A stretch of 64,000 nucleotides of DNA from Brucella oryzae. GTDB taxonomy: Bacteria > Pseudomonadota > Alphaproteobacteria > Rhizobiales > Rhizobiaceae. The translations under genes were made by a program, and so were the position numbers. The notes under the pieces were generated by a model. It ran no database searches. It was not told the origin of the DNA and saw nothing but the letters and a program-made list of their open reading frames with translations. Positions 9,279-22,942 of the stretch are shown one piece after another (within the stretch, counting starts at the first letter, position 1; each line of letters opens with the position of its first letter). The stretch covers positions 238,501-302,500 of the forward strand of contig JAAVLL010000001.1 of NCBI GenBank assembly GCA_012103035.1. The letters are read 5' to 3'.

Positions 9279-10297
9279 ATGGCGCACACTGGAATGAACG
9301 CACCGAAAGCCAGAAAGCGTCCCATAGCGCTCATCGCCATTCTCGTTGTCTTGATCGTAGGCTATACGGCGGGCTGGTTCTATATCGCAAATAAGCTTGA
9401 AACGCGCGCCAAGGCCGACATGGCCAAGCTTGTTGCCCAGGGCATAGGCGTTAAATGTGAAGACCTGCGCATGGGCGGTTATCCTTTGCGGGTCAATGTC
9501 GTCTGCGACAGCATTTCCTGGCAGCGTCCTTCTGAGGGTATGTCGTTCCGCGCCGGGCGTTTCACTTCGGGATCTCCGGTCTATGCGCCACGTTCGCTTT
9601 CGAACGATCTGACAGGTCCAGCCTTTATTGAGTTTCCGGGGCTGGAGCCGCTGGAAGTCAACTGGAGCAAGTTTACCTCCAATACCCGGCTGGCGCGTCC
9701 GTTCCCGACCGAAATCGAACTGGCTGCACGTGAGGTCGCGGTCGGTCTTCGCACAGAAACCACCAAGACGGAGCCGCTCAGCACGCTCGAGCAGATGGAT
9801 TTCCGCATGAGCCAAGCGGACGGAACTTTGAAGATCAATGGCCGCTTTGCTGGATTGAAGCTTGCCAAGGCAGTGATCGGTAGTGCCACCAGCCCTGAAA
9901 TCGACGGTGTGGCGGATATTGATGTAGCAGATGCTGCGACGCTGCTTGCAAGGAGCGATGCGCCTTTTCATGAACGGCTGCGCGGACATTCCGGTATGGT
10001 CAATCAGGCTTTCCTGTCCATGCCCAATGGAGCCATGGTTTCCGTTGCGGGACCGTTTTCGATCGATGCGGACGGGCTGATCAATGCCGATGTGAAACTG
10101 ACGCTCGTCAATCCGCAATCGCTGGCGCAGGCAGGGCAGACCTTATTCCCCGAACAGAGTGGCAATATCGCGACTGTTCTATTTGCTCTCTCGGCCATGC
10201 CGAAAGATGAAAACGGCAATCCCGTGATGGAGATTGCCGTTCGAAAGGCAAAGTCAGTGCCGGATTTATCCCGCTGGGGCGCCTGCCGGCGCTTTAG
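9279..10297 (+). CDS. DUF2125 family protein (one C-terminal frameshift)
   Basis: An N-terminal signal anchor (PIALIAILVVLIVGYTAGWF) is followed by about 300 residues rich in short beta segments, for example MGGYPLRVNVVCDSISWQ. These features are typical of the alphaproteobacterial DUF2125 family of unknown function. Adding one G at 10248-10249 turns the tail into VRKGKVSAGFIPLGRLPAL, ending at TAG 10295-10297. Without it the frame runs on over tyrA. The start is ATG 9279 or 9294 (MNAPKARKRP). It is convergent with tyrA. Confidence 0.8.
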
Positions 10298-10340
10298 GGG
10301 TAAGGCAGTAGGGCAGTATGTTTGCTGCCCTATGCGTTTC

Positions 10341-11275
10341 CTACTTCTTTTCACTCGTTCGTGTCGCGGCCTGACGGCCGAAATCGGGCGCATCCACTTC
10401 TTGACCCGCATCGATGATGCCGCGGCGGACAGCGCGCGTGCGCGTGAAAAGATCGAACAGCGCTTCGCCGTCGCCCCAGCGTATCGAGCGCTGTAGCGAG
10501 GCCAGATCTTCTGAAAAACGCCCGAGCATTTCGAGAATCGCATCCTTGTTGTGCAGGCAGACGTCGCGCCACATCGTCGGGTCGGACGCAGCAAGGCGGG
10601 TGAAATCACGGAAACCGGAAGCGGAATATTTGATGACTTCCGACTTCGTCACCTGTTCCAGATCGCTGGCCGTACCGACGATGTTGTAGGCAATGATGTG
10701 CGGCAGATGCGAGACGATGGCCAGCACCAGATCGTGGTGCTGCGGGTCCATGCGATCAAGGCGCGAGCCGCAGGCGCTCCAGAAATCGCTCAGCTTTTCC
10801 AGCGCCGCTTCATCCGTATCGGGCAGGGGTCAGAATGCACCAGCGATTGATGAAAAAGCTGCAAAGCCCGCGTCCGGGCCGGAATATTCCGTTCCCGCCA
10901 GCGGGTGGCCGGGAATGAAGTGCACGGTGTCGGGCAATTCCGGCTGCATCTGGGCAATCACGGACGCCTTGGTGGAGCCAACGTCGGTTACGATGGCGCC
11001 GGGTTTGAGATTTGCAGCGATCTGGCGCGCGACGGTACCTGACGAGCCGACCGGCACAGACACGATGACGAGATCGGCATCCTGACGGCCTCAGCGCTAT
11101 CGGTGGTGTAGCTGTCACCGAGTGCGAGTTCTTCGGCGCGTTTCAGCGTTTCACCGCTGCGTGTGGCAATGGCGATGTGGTCTGCGAGCTTTTCGCGCCG
11201 AATAACGCGCGCCAGCGATGAACCGATAAGGCCGATGCCGATGAGGGCGATCTTGTCGAAATGGACCGTGGACAT
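10341..11275 (-). CDS. tyrA: Cyclohexadienyl (prephenate/arogenate) dehydrogenase (two frameshifts)
   Basis: This enzyme performs the oxidative decarboxylation step of tyrosine synthesis. The NAD-binding glycine motif is in the N-terminal IALIGIGLIGSSLARVIRRE. The catalytic-site stretch LPDTVHFIPGHPLAGTEYSG and the helical C-terminal domain (HDLVLAIVSHLPHIIAYN) follow. Frames break near 11083 (restored as SAEAVKDADLVIVSVPVGSS) and near 10828. About 310 residues result. The start ATG 11275 lies 4 bp after the hisC stop, so the pair forms an operon. Confidence 0.9.
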
Positions 11276-11279
11276 TGTT

Positions 11280-12385
11280 CTACTTCAAAAATTCAGTCAG
11301 GGCGGCGACTACGCCGCGATTGGCTTCTTCCGGTCCGACCGTCATGCGCAAGGCGTTGGGAAGCCGTAACCGCCGACACGACGCAGAATATAGCCGCGTC
11401 TGGAAAGCCATTCGTCAGCCTTATCAGCCGAGTGTGCGGTATCATCGGGAAAATGAATCAGCAGGAAGTTCGTGACCGAGGGTGTTACCCGGAGGCCGAG
11501 CTTGGTGAACTCCTCTGTCAACCAGCCAAGCCATTTGTCATTGTAGGCGACCGACTTTTCGATATGGGCGCGATCACGGATCGCAGCCGCGCCAGCGGCA
11601 ATGGCGGCTGAGTTCATGTTGAACGGCCCGCGGATGCGGTTGAGCGCATCAACCACGTGCAGCGGCGCATACATCCAGCCGATACGCAGGCCCGGCAACC
11701 CGTGGATTTTCGAGAAGGTGCGCGTCATGACGACGTTCTCGTTGGACGAAACGAGTTCGAGGCCGGATTCATAGTCGTTGCGACGGACATATTCGGCATA
11801 GGCCGCATCAAGAACCAGAAGCACGTGCTTGGGTAATCCGGCATGAAGGCGCCGGACTTCCTCGAAAGGCAGATAGGTTCCGGTCGGGTTGGCCGGATTG
11901 GCGATGAAGACAATCTTCGTGCGCGGCGACAGGGCAGCCAGAATGGCATCCACGTCTATCCGTTCGTTTGTCTCCTTGACCGTAACCGGCGTTGCACCGG
12001 CACCTAGTGTCTGGATCTTGTAGACGGCAAAACCGTGTTCGGTGATGATGGCTTCATCATTCGGAGCAAGATAGGTCTGGCAGATCAGGCCGAGCAGTTC
12101 GTCGGAACCGTTGCCGCACAGGATGTTGGCCATATTGAGCCCCTGTGATTCCGCAATTGCCTCGCGCAGCGCCAGCGCCTGCCCATCGGGATAAAGCTCC
12201 AGTTTTTCGCCTGCATGTCGATAGGCCTCGACAGCATGCGGGCTTGGGCCAATAGGCGTTTCGTTGGAGGAGAGTTTATAGACCTTGGCAACGCCCTCCA
12301 CGTGTTCCTTGCCGGGTACGTAGGCTGCGATGTCGAGCAGTCCTGCCTTGGGCTGGGGACGGGTAAGGTTTTGCGTATCGGTCAT
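11280..12385 (-). CDS. hisC: Histidinol-phosphate / aromatic aminotransferase HisC (one frameshift)
   Basis: This PLP enzyme transaminates imidazole-acetol phosphate or aromatic keto acids. The fold-type I motifs are [17 protein letters not shown], the aspartate of [13 protein letters not shown], and the PLP lysine in [17 protein letters not shown]. Near the C-terminus one base is missing at the G3 run 11358-11360. Restoring it gives [19 protein letters not shown] and a stop at 11280-11282. The total is about 368 residues. Its neighbour tyrA suggests that the aromatic substrate matters here. Confidence 0.9.
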
Positions 12386-12528
12386 GATTTTGGCTCCGCC
12401 AAAAGGTCAATGTTAAAACTACGCTGGCGGCATATCCCGCCATTGCGTTCAAGTCGAGAAAACCTTGTTCGGTGACGGGTGTGGATCGCTGCGACTGTAC
12501 GTTTTGCAGGGTTTGATGCGCAAATGTC

Positions 12529-13306
12529 CTAATTTCTATGATCTGGGTTATTGGATCGTGCCGGGACTTTCCGCAATCCGCCGACGGGTGTTCCTTGCGG
12601 TGCCAGAACCGGAACAAAGACGCGGCGCGAAGAACGCTGGGCGACAGGCAATCCCTGATAAAGCCGTTTCTGCGCCTCGACAACCAGAACGCCTGAAAAA
12701 CCGGCCATAGCCGCCGCCCCATGCCTTCCAGCGCGAGACATGGCCGCATCATCCATCGGCGCGTGGCGGGTGGAAAATGCAGGGCGTCGCTGACCATGCT
12801 GACGGTGAAATTGGCTTCGCGTAGCAAGGTCGTCAGCTGCGTCCGGCTGTAAGGCCGCCCGCTGCCGAAAGGTGTATGTTCGAAGCGGGCCCAAACGCCG
12901 CGCCGGTTAGGCACGACAATGACGAGACGTCCATTGGGGCCAGCACGCGCCACATCTCCTTCAGCGTTTCCGTCGGGTTTTCCGCATATTCCAGCGCATG
13001 CACCATAAGCACGCGGTCAATCGAGGAATCGGGAAGCGGCAGCTCCTCATCGAAAACAAGCGCTGTCGCCGTTTTCTCAACCGAGGGCCAGGCGATGGCT
13101 CCCTGACCGGCCGGCATGAAGGCGAATGTGCGCTCGGTGTCGACACTGAAGCGCTCGAGATAGGGCAGGCTGTAGCCCATGCCGACAAGCCTCTCTCCCG
13201 GCACGTGCTCCCATAGCCCAGCGAGCGCCATGCGGATCGCGCGCTCCGCGAGATGGCCCAGTGTCGTGTCGTAAAATGATCGCAGTTCGATGATGTCTGG
13301 ATGCAT
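12529..13306 (-). CDS. SAM-dependent methyltransferase, class I (two frameshifts)
   Basis: Fragments join into a protein of about 260 residues that begins MHPDIIELRSFYDTTLGHLA. The region LPLPDSSIDRVLMVHALEYAE matches motifs post-I/II of class I methyltransferases. The region LAPNGRLVIVVPNRRGVWAR is the post-motif strand. Frames break near 12925 and 12710. The C-terminus is basic (ending NNPDHRN). The substrate is unknown. In Rhizobiales a gene like this often neighbours a glyoxalase II gene, but none is present here. The start ATG 13306 is preferred to TTG 13315. Confidence 0.75.
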
Positions 13307-13471
13307 GCAAATCAAGCTATATGAAATCTCGACGCTGGGAAATGGAGAAGCCGGAGCATCTTCATGTGATGGGGTGCAATTTCTTCAAACCGTGCTATAG
13401 AGCGTGCCTTTCCGGTGCCTTTGATGGGCGCCGAAATCTGCGCGGAAGCGAACGATCAGGAGAAGCAGCAG

Positions 13472-14008
13472 ATGCCCGAAGTCGGTGGCAAGACAATCGA
13501 AGTTCTCTTTAGCCCGGATGAGATTGCCGGTCGTAATCTTGAGCTCGCCAAGGCTATTGCTGAACGCAAGTTCCACAATCTGCTGACGATTTCGATCCTG
13601 AAGGGTTCCTTCATCTTTGCAGCCGACCTCATCCGCGCGATGCACGATGCAGGCGTAGAACCTGACGTCGAATTCATCACCGTTTCAAGCTATGGCAAGG
13701 GCACGACCAGCACGGAAGTTCGTCTGCTGCGTGATATCGACAGCGATGTGCGTGACCGCGATGTGCTGCTGATCGACGATATTCTGGAATCCGGCAAGAC
13801 ATTGAAATTCGTGCGCGAACTCATGCTGGAACGCGGAGCGCGCAGCGTCAGCATTGCCGTTCTTCTCGACAAGAGCGTCCGCCGCAAAGTTGATCTCGAT
13901 GCCGATTTCGTGGCTTTCGAATGCCCGGATTATTTTGTCGTCGGTTATGGCATGGATGTCGGACACGCCTTCCGCCAGCTGCCTTATGTAGGGCGGGTGA
14001 TGGAGTAA
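13472..14008 (+). CDS. hpt: Hypoxanthine phosphoribosyltransferase
   Basis: This salvage enzyme converts hypoxanthine and guanine plus PRPP to IMP and GMP. The PRPP-binding loop is VLLIDDILESGKT, and the flexible loop region is VSSYGKGTTSTEVRLL. The start ATG 13472 (MPEVGGKTIEVLFS) is favoured by AGGAGAAGC upstream, giving 178 residues. The upstream in-frame ATG at 13415 adds an unlikely tail. The frame is intact. Confidence 0.93.
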   Translation: MPEVGGKTIEVLFSPDEIAGRNLELAKAIAERKFHNLLTISILKGSFIFAADLIRAMHDAGVEPDVEFITVSSYGKGTTSTEVRLLRDIDSDVRDRDVLLIDDILESGKTLKFVRELMLERGARSVSIAVLLDKSVRRKVDLDADFVAFECPDYFVVGYGMDVGHAFRQLPYVGRVME

Positions 14009-14034
14009 CCCCGCCCGGCGTCTGTGCTATCAGA

Positions 14035-16711
14035 TCAATCGAATTTCAGCAGTCGCTGCAGATATTCCTTTTCCATCTGCGGCGTCAGCGCATTGCCGAG
14101 CTTGCGGCGGATTTCGTCGAGAATTTCACGCGCGCGCTGGATATCGATTTCGCCGGGAATCTTGACGTCATCATTGAGGCCGCTGTCGCCGGTGCCCTGC
14201 TGGCGTCCAAGCGGGTCCTTTCCGCGATTGCCATTCGCGCCATTCTGGCCCTGGCCTTGCTGGCCCATCGCCTGCTGCATTTTCTGCATCATGTCGCGTC
14301 CGCCGCGCCGCAGCGCATCAAGCGCACTGCCTTGCTGGTCGCTTGCTTCCGCACCTTCGCTGCGGCCCAGCGCATCCGTGGCATTGCCCATTGATTTTCC
14401 GGCATCCGAAAATCCTTGCCGGGCTCGATGCCCATGCTCTTCAGATCGTCCATCAATTTTGTAGATCGGACTGGAGATTCTTCTGCTGTTGTTGAAGCTT
14501 GCGCATGGCTTCAGCCATATCAGGCGGAATATCGCCTTTCCCGCCCTGACCGTTCTCGCTCTGTCCGTTGTCGGCTTCACCGCCGGGGTGTCCGCCGCCG
14601 CGGGAACCGTCATCGCCGGGGAAAATGTTGTCGCCAAACTCGTCCTCACCATCGCTGCCACCAAATTGGCGCTGCATCTTCTGATCGAGATCGAAAGTTT
14701 CGTTCATCGTCTTTTGCTGGCGCTGCATCAGTTCGCCGAGCTTGTTCATCTGCTGCTGCATCTGGCCCTGCTGGCCTTGCCCCTGACCTTGCTGTGCCTG
14801 CCCCATCTGGAGATTGTTCATCAGATTCTGCAATTGCGACAACAATTGTTCAGCCTGATCGCGTGAGCCCTGACGCGCCAGATTTTCGATCTGGTCCATC
14901 ATGCGCTGCAGGTCTTTTCCGTCAGCATTCGCGCATTGGGATCGGGTGCTGCGCGGCGTGCATTTGGGTTCTGCTGCTGGCGCTGGGCGAATTCCCGCAG
15001 GAAATCCTGCATCGCCTTGCGCAGCTCTGCCGAAAGCTTTTCGATTTCTTCTTGCGAGGCACCGTTCTGAAGCGCATTTTTCAGGGCTTCTTGGGCCTGG
15101 CGCAGACGCTTTTCGGCTGCCGACAGGTTTCCGTCCTCAATGCCAAGTGCCACCTGCCACATATAGTCGACCGTATCGCGCAGGGCATCATCACTTCTGG
15201 CGAGACGAAGACGTGTGCCAATCGTGACCAGACCCAGATAATGGGCTGCGTTCTTGATGGTTTCTTCCGGGCGAAGCGTGATTGCCGACAGCATGTCCAG
15301 CACGTGGTCGCGCTGCGTCGCATCGAGCGCGAGGATGCGGCGCTGCTCTGCGATGGCACGGGCAAGCGGATTGCTGAAAGGGCGCTCGGGCAAGGTAATG
15401 ATCTTGGTTTCGCTGCGACCTGTTTGTCCGGCGGCGTCGGTTACGACCAGTGTGAGCGCAACTTTTCGCCCGCCCAAGGATGTTCAGTCAGGTCCTTCGA
15501 CGTCGTAGCGTCCTTTATGCCGCGGCGGGGCAGTGCAAGCGGCAGTTCCGGCGCATCGTAAAGCGGTGCGGCTTCCTCATCCTCATCATTGTTGAGCGGG
15601 ATAATCTCAGCTTCGGCCTTTAGCGGCGCGTAGTCGTCCTCGATCTGATAGGAAAGTTGCAACGTACCATTCAGCGCGTGTCCCGGTTCTTTCGTGAAGC
15701 GGATCGTCGGTGGAGTGTCCGGCGTGACGGAAAATTTCCAGCGCGTATCGGCACCGGAAAGTGCCAAAGTCTCGTCCTGCTGCAAATCATAGCGGAAGTT
15801 GTGGCTTCCATCGACGACGGCCTGTTCTGTAGGTTCTTTCTGGTCTTCCTTCACGCTTATCGGCTGTATGTCGCGGCGCTCGCCCGTCGCGTCAGTTGCA
15901 GTCAGACGTTCAGAACCGCCACCGATCACGCGGACCGACAGAATACTGCCCTGTGGTACGTTGATTGCGGCTTGTTCATTGTCATTCGTGGTGGTCAGGA
16001 AGATTGGAGCACGACCGGTATAGCGCGGCGGCGTCACCCAGGCATCAATGCGCGCAACGGCGGTGCCGTCGCCTGGACGAATATCAAAGGCATCGGCAAT
16101 GCGTCCGCTGTTCGGACTGAGGCTGTAGGCGAAGGCGGTCACGAAGAGCAGCGCGACCACCGCACGAATGCCAAACGGGTCGTGTTCGGGAACACGCGTA
16201 TAAGGCAGGCCGGACTGCAGGTTCTGGAGGCGGTCCGCCATGCGGCGCTGGTGTTCCTGCCACAAGGCGACGGCGAACGGATCGTGTTCTCCGGTTGCCA
16301 TATGGCTAGTCTGGACGGCGAGCGGTTCGTGAACCAGACCGTTGATCGCCTCGATGCGGCTTGTGGCGTCACTTTCGGTTGGCGGTCGGAACCGGAACGG
16401 CAGGTAAAGCGTAATGAGGCCTGCAAGACCGAAGAGCGCCAACACGCCGATATGCAGCCATCGCGGCATCATGCCGAACAGGCCGAACCAGCTCAGACTG
16501 GCAAACAGGCCGACAAGAAGGATGAGCGGCAGGATGAGCGGCCAGAAGCGCTCGAAGCCGATCGAAAGAAAGGTGCGCAGACGCAAACGGCGCAGAACAG
16601 CACCTTCCCGGAAAAGAGCCGTAGGAAGGCATCCCGCGCGGCGCGCAGCCTGTCTTTCCTGTCGTTGCTACGATCCGTCATAAGGGCTTTCTGGCGTGTA
16701 TCGCGTTTCAT
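14035..16711 (-). CDS. TIGR02302 family (DUF4175) membrane protein (about five frameshifts)
   Basis: This large alphaproteobacterial envelope protein is of unknown function. After a basic N-terminus there are two membrane helices (WPLILPLILLVGLFASLSWF and LHIGVLALFGLAGLITLYLP) and a third near 16130 (FGIRAVVALLFVTAFAYSLS). A long periplasmic domain follows (IDAWVTPPRYTGRAPIFL and later strands). Next come coiled segments and a Gln/Gly-rich linker (about 14750-14830, QGQGQGQQGQMQQQ), ending LTPQMEKEYLQRLLKFD. Frames change near 16590, 15470, 14905, 14460 and 14400. Restored, it is about 890 residues, which suits the family. It lies downstream of lysA. Confidence 0.85.
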
Positions 16712-16778
16712 CTTGCAACAGGATAACACGCATCATGGCAAAGGCGAGGCTTTGCCATGATAATTGTACTTGTGGGAT

Positions 16779-18043
16779 TTATAACCACTCCGGCACGGAA
16801 TCGAGCGCCAGCAGTTCTTCATAGGTGCGGCGCGGGCGCACGACATGATAGCGGTCGCCATCGACCAGCACTTCGGGAATGAGCAGGCGGCTGTTATAGG
16901 TGCTGGAAAGCACGGCGCCATAAGCGCCGGTGGTGCAAACGGCGATCAGGTCGCCCGGTACAGGTTTCGCCACTTCCCGGTCGATGCCGAGATAATCGCC
17001 GGTTTCACAGACTGGACCGACGAAGTCTGCGCGAATACGCGGCGCATCATCCTTCGGCAAAGTGACAGGCTTGATGTCGTGGAACGCATCATAAAGCGTC
17101 GGACGAATCAAATCGTTCATTGCCGCATCCACGATGACGAAGTTCTTGGCGTCGCCTTCCTTGACGAAGACCACTTCCGTTACCAGAAGCCCGGCATTGC
17201 CGACGATCAGGCGGCCCGGTTCGAACACCGTTTTCAGGCCCAGCGGCTTGATGTGTTTTGCAACGATTTCCGCGTATGCGACGGGCAGCGGTGGAGGCGT
17301 ATTGTCAGTACGGTAAGGAATGCCGAGCCCCCGCCCACATCGACGTGGCGGATGTTGTGACCGTCGGCCTGCAATTCCTTCACCAGTTCCGCCATCAGCG
17401 CGAAAGCATTGTCGAACGGTTCGAGGTCGATGATCTGGCTGCCGATATGCATGTCGATGCCGACCACGTCGAGACCGGGCAGGCTTTTCGCGCGGGCATA
17501 GGCCTCGCGCGCCTTGACGCGCGGTATGCCGAACTTGTTTTCGGACTTGCCGGTTGAAATCTTGGCATGTGTCTTCGCGTCCACATCGGGATTGATGCGC
17601 AGCGATACGGATGCGACCTTGCCTGCCTTGACGGCGCGCGCTGAAAGAATTTCCAGTTCCGGCTCGGATTCAACATTGAAGCAATAGATGCCCGCCTCAA
17701 GCGCAAAATCCATTTCGTGCGGCGTCTTGCCAACGCCGGAAAAGACGATTTTATTGGCCGGGATACCCGCGGCAAGCGCCCGTCGAATCTCGCCTTCCGA
17801 AACGGTATCGGCACCAGCGCCAAGCTTCGCCAGCGTTCTCAGTACGGCCTGGTTGGAATTGGCCTTCAGTGCGTAGGTTACCAGCGTTTCCATGTCTGCA
17901 AAGGCTTCGCTGAAAACGCGGAAATGGCGCTCGATAGTCGCGCGGGAATATACGTAGAAAGGTGTGCCGACGGCCTGAGCGATTTCAGGCAGACTGACAT
18001 TTTCGGCGTGAAGAACGCCGTTGTGATATTCGAAATGATTCAC
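16779..18043 (-). CDS. lysA: Diaminopimelate decarboxylase (one frameshift)
   Basis: This PLP enzyme carries out the last step of lysine synthesis. The PLP lysine is in LVTYALKANSNQAVL. The glycine loop HVDVGGGLGIPY is interrupted by loss of one G at the run 17326-17331; restoring it joins the two frames. The C-terminal part contains the cofactor/substrate motif CETGDYLG. The total is about 421 residues. It follows lptM by 22 bp, the common alphaproteobacterial arrangement. Confidence 0.95.
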
Positions 18044-18065
18044 GGGAAGGCCCTGCAGCAGAAAC

Positions 18066-18248
18066 TTACAACAGCTTGTCGAGGATGATCGGCTTGTCTT
18101 CCTTCGGTTTCGGCTTGGTGTGTCCCTGATCGTCGGTGATCAGCGACGATGGCGGCGGTTCCAGCGGACCCTTGCGACCGCAAGCAGCGAGCGTGGCCGC
18201 AAGCGCGGCGATCAGAAGCACGGAAGAAATGGTGGAGCGGCCTGTCAT
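18066..18248 (-). CDS. lptM: LptM-like small lipoprotein
   Basis: This 60-residue lipoprotein has the signal VLLIAALAATLAAC with lipobox LAAC, followed directly by GRKGPLEPPPS, the hallmark of LptM (YifL). In E. coli this protein helps the LptD-LptE translocon mature. The remainder is a charged, Lys/Pro-rich tail. The start is ATG 18248. It sits between argH and lysA, as in many Proteobacteria. Confidence 0.88.
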   Translation of the reverse strand: MTGRSTISSVLLIAALAATLAACGRKGPLEPPPSSLITDDQGHTKPKPKEDKPIILDKLL

Positions 18249-18343
18249 CAGCTTAGGTTCCCGAAATATATACTCTTGTGATAGGTCTAACGCATAATGT
18301 CCAAAAGTGGAATCATCAGTTCGACAGATGATTCCACATGATG

Positions 18344-20496
<2,153 letters not shown>

Positions 20497-20500
<4 letters not shown>

Positions 20501-20978
20501 GCCGTAAATCCGGCACGCTTCAGCCGGACAATGGCGAGATCAAGCGCTGAGAGAAATGCCGAGCGGTCCTTGGGCGAAAAGGGTGCTGGTCCGCCTGTGA
20601 TTTCGCCTGCGGAGCGCAGACTGTCCATCAGGTTGCGTGTCGCCAGCGTGTTGCCGATGGTGCTTTGGGTGTGAACGCGCCCATTCGGGGCGATGACCGA
20701 AGCACCTTTTCGAGCGAGCGGCTGGCCAAAGGAATGTCGGCGGTAATCACGATTGCGCCTGGTCGTGAATTTTCGGCGATCCAGTCGTCGGCGGCATCAA
20801 GCTTGTCCGACACGATAACCCGTTCCACGCGCTCCGCATCACGCGGGATGGCGATGAAACTGTTGGCCACCAGCATGACCGGCAGATGGTGCCTTTCCGC
20901 CACGCGGTAGATTTCAGCTTTCACCGGGCAGGCGTCGGCATCGACGAGAATGCGGATCGTTTCGGGTTCAGTGTTCAT
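20497..20978 (-). CDS. YaiI/YqxD family protein, UPF0178 (one frameshift)
   Basis: The N-terminus [21 protein letters not shown] and the core [21 protein letters not shown] followed by VITADIPLA are diagnostic of UPF0178, a PIN-like fold family without settled function. One base is missing at the C2 run 20705-20706. Restoring it gives [18 protein letters not shown] and the C-terminal [20 protein letters not shown]. The total is about 160 residues. The stop TAA at 20497-20499 overlaps that of tlpA. Confidence 0.85.
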
Positions 20979-21094
20979 GCCGCTTCATAAAATGCGGGTG
21001 GCTGTTTGGCAAATTCAACGCTGCGATCAGTTTTATGCGATAGGCGTTCGTTGCAAACCGGTATAAGGCGAGCCGCGAAAGTGAGATTTCCGCC

Positions 21095-21951
21095 ATGGCC
21101 GCCCGTTTCTTTCCCATCATGTTTGTTCTGCTTTGGGCCACCGGCTTTATCGGTGCGGGGCTTTCCATGCCTTATGCGGAACCGTTCACATTCATGGCGG
21201 TGCGTTTTTCCATCGCGGCCGCCATCATGACGCTTTGGGCGCTGGCAAGCCGGAGCATCTGGCCGAAAGGCGATGTACTCCTTCATGCGGCGATTGCCGG
21301 ATGTCTTATCCATGGCGTCTATCTTTCCGCCTTGTTCTGGGCCGTTCATCATGGTCTGCCTGCGGGAATGTCGGGTCTGGTGGCAGGTCTTCAGCCGATG
21401 CTGACCACATTGATCGCCGCCATGCTTCTCGGCGAAAGGGCAAGCGGACGCCAATGGACAGGCCTGCTGATTGGCTTTTGCGGTGTGGCGATGGTCGTCT
21501 GGCCGAAGTTTGCGGCGGGCAGCGGCGTCGATCCGAAGAGTCTGGCTGCGGCTTTCTTGGCCGTGGTTGCAATCAGCGCCGGCACGGTCTGGCAGAAGCG
21601 ATTCGGCACGGCTGGCGACCTCAAGGCGGGGACGGCGGTGCAATATATTGCCGCCGCCATTTTGACCGCAATCTGCGCATTCGCTTTCGAAACGCGCGTG
21701 ATGATCTGGTCGCCATCGCTGATCCTTGCGCTGGTCTGGCTGACGCTCGCCATTTCCATCGGCGCCATTCTGGCGCTTCTCGTCATGATCCGCGAAGGTG
21801 CAATGTCGAAAGTCGCGTCGCTGTTTTATCTGGTGCCCGAGCTGCCGCGGTCATGGCCTATCTGATTTTCGGCGAGACGCTGTCGGCAATCCAGATCGCA
21901 GGCATGGTGGTGACCACGCTCGGTGTTGCACTGACTACTTTGCGTCGTTAA
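21095..21951 (+). CDS. DMT superfamily transporter, EamA domains (one frameshift)
   Basis: This ten-helix inner-membrane permease has two EamA repeats. The first is FFPIMFVLLWATGFIGAGLS ... GLQPMLTTLIAAMLLGERAS. The second continues through AFLAVVAISAGTVWQKRFG and ends VMAYLIFGETLSAIQIAGM. One base is missing near 21840, within the ninth helix. The total is 285 residues. The substrate is unknown. Its last 17 bp overlap the end of the convergent YihY gene. Confidence 0.85.
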
Positions 21952-22801
21952 GCTCAGGCTGTTGCTCGCGCTTGCGAAAAATCATGATCGCAGCATTTAT
22001 TTCCGCACCGATGATGAAGATTGCCGACAGCATATAGAGAAAGACAATCGCCACCATGATCGAGGCCAGTCCTGCATAGGTCGTCACGTAATTGGCGAAG
22101 GTTTCCAGATATTTTGCAAAGGCCATGGCGGCAGCTAGCCAGGCGATGAGCGTGAGCAAGATGCCGGGCAGAATGTCTCCAAGGCTGCGGCGCCCGGCCG
22201 GAAGCCAGATATGCACCATGAACAGTGCCAGAACCAGAACCGCCACGGCCACCGTATAGCGCCAAAAGGCAATCGTGCCGGTGAATGGCGCAATGTCCGG
22301 AAACCATTGTTCGGCAATTCGCACGGCAAGCGGTGCCAGAACCAGCAGGAAGCTGATCGCCATCAGGCTCAGCGTGCCGACGAGAACGAATCCTAAGCTT
22401 TGCAGGCGGCAGAAAATAATCGAGCGCTGGTCGGTTACGCGATAGGCGCGGTTGAGCGCGATGCGCAGCGCCTCGACGCCGTTGGAGGCAAAATAGGCTG
22501 CCGCGATGACGCTGAGGGTCAGAAGCCCGCTGCGTTGCACGGTCAGCACGTTCATCACCTCATTGGCGATGGGAGCCGCTATATTCGACGGCCACATGTC
22601 GAAGATGACATGCACCGCCGTGTCAGCAAATTCCTTGGTGCCGAGAAAACTCGCAAGCGTCGTGGCGAAGATCAGGAACGGGAACAGCGCCATCAGGCCG
22701 GAAAGCGCAATATGGCTGGCGAAAGCCCAGCCGTCGTCCGAACTGAAATGACCGATGACATCATAGGTAATCTGACGGAGAAAACGTTTGATTTTTCGCA
22801 T
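21935..22801 (-). CDS. YihY/UPF0761 family membrane protein
   Basis: This polytopic membrane protein has about six helices. The family hallmark stretch is SSDDGWAFASHIALSGLMAL, followed by FASNGVEALRIALNRAYRV. The frame is intact. ATG 22801 (MRKIKRFLRQITYDV) is preferred, although the frame is open to TTG 22861. The family was once called ribonuclease BN in error. Its real role is unknown. Confidence 0.87.
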   Translation of the reverse strand: MRKIKRFLRQITYDVIGHFSSDDGWAFASHIALSGLMALFPFLIFATTLASFLGTKEFADTAVHVIFDMWPSNIAAPIANEVMNVLTVQRSGLLTLSVIAAAYFASNGVEALRIALNRAYRVTDQRSIIFCRLQSLGFVLVGTLSLMAISFLLVLAPLAVRIAEQWFPDIAPFTGTIAFWRYTVAVAVLVLALFMVHIWLPAGRRSLGDILPGILLTLIAWLAAAMAFAKYLETFANYVTTYAGLASIMVAIVFLYMLSAIFIIGAEINAAIMIFRKREQQPELNDAK

Positions 22802-22942
22802 CCGCAGATTTGTCCCCAAAGTCGCGATTGGCGTCCGATACGCGTTCAGTCTGTGTTTCAAGGCCTTAAATCTAGCATCGGTCTGAGGATTGCAAGGGCA
22901 GGTCCGTTTTAAAACGGGGCCGAATCAAGCAGTCTTGGCGAA

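Noticed and set aside
9063..10118. Minus-strand frame of 351 codons
   Set aside because: It is antisense to the DUF2125 gene, which has a signal anchor, a good start and the family pattern.
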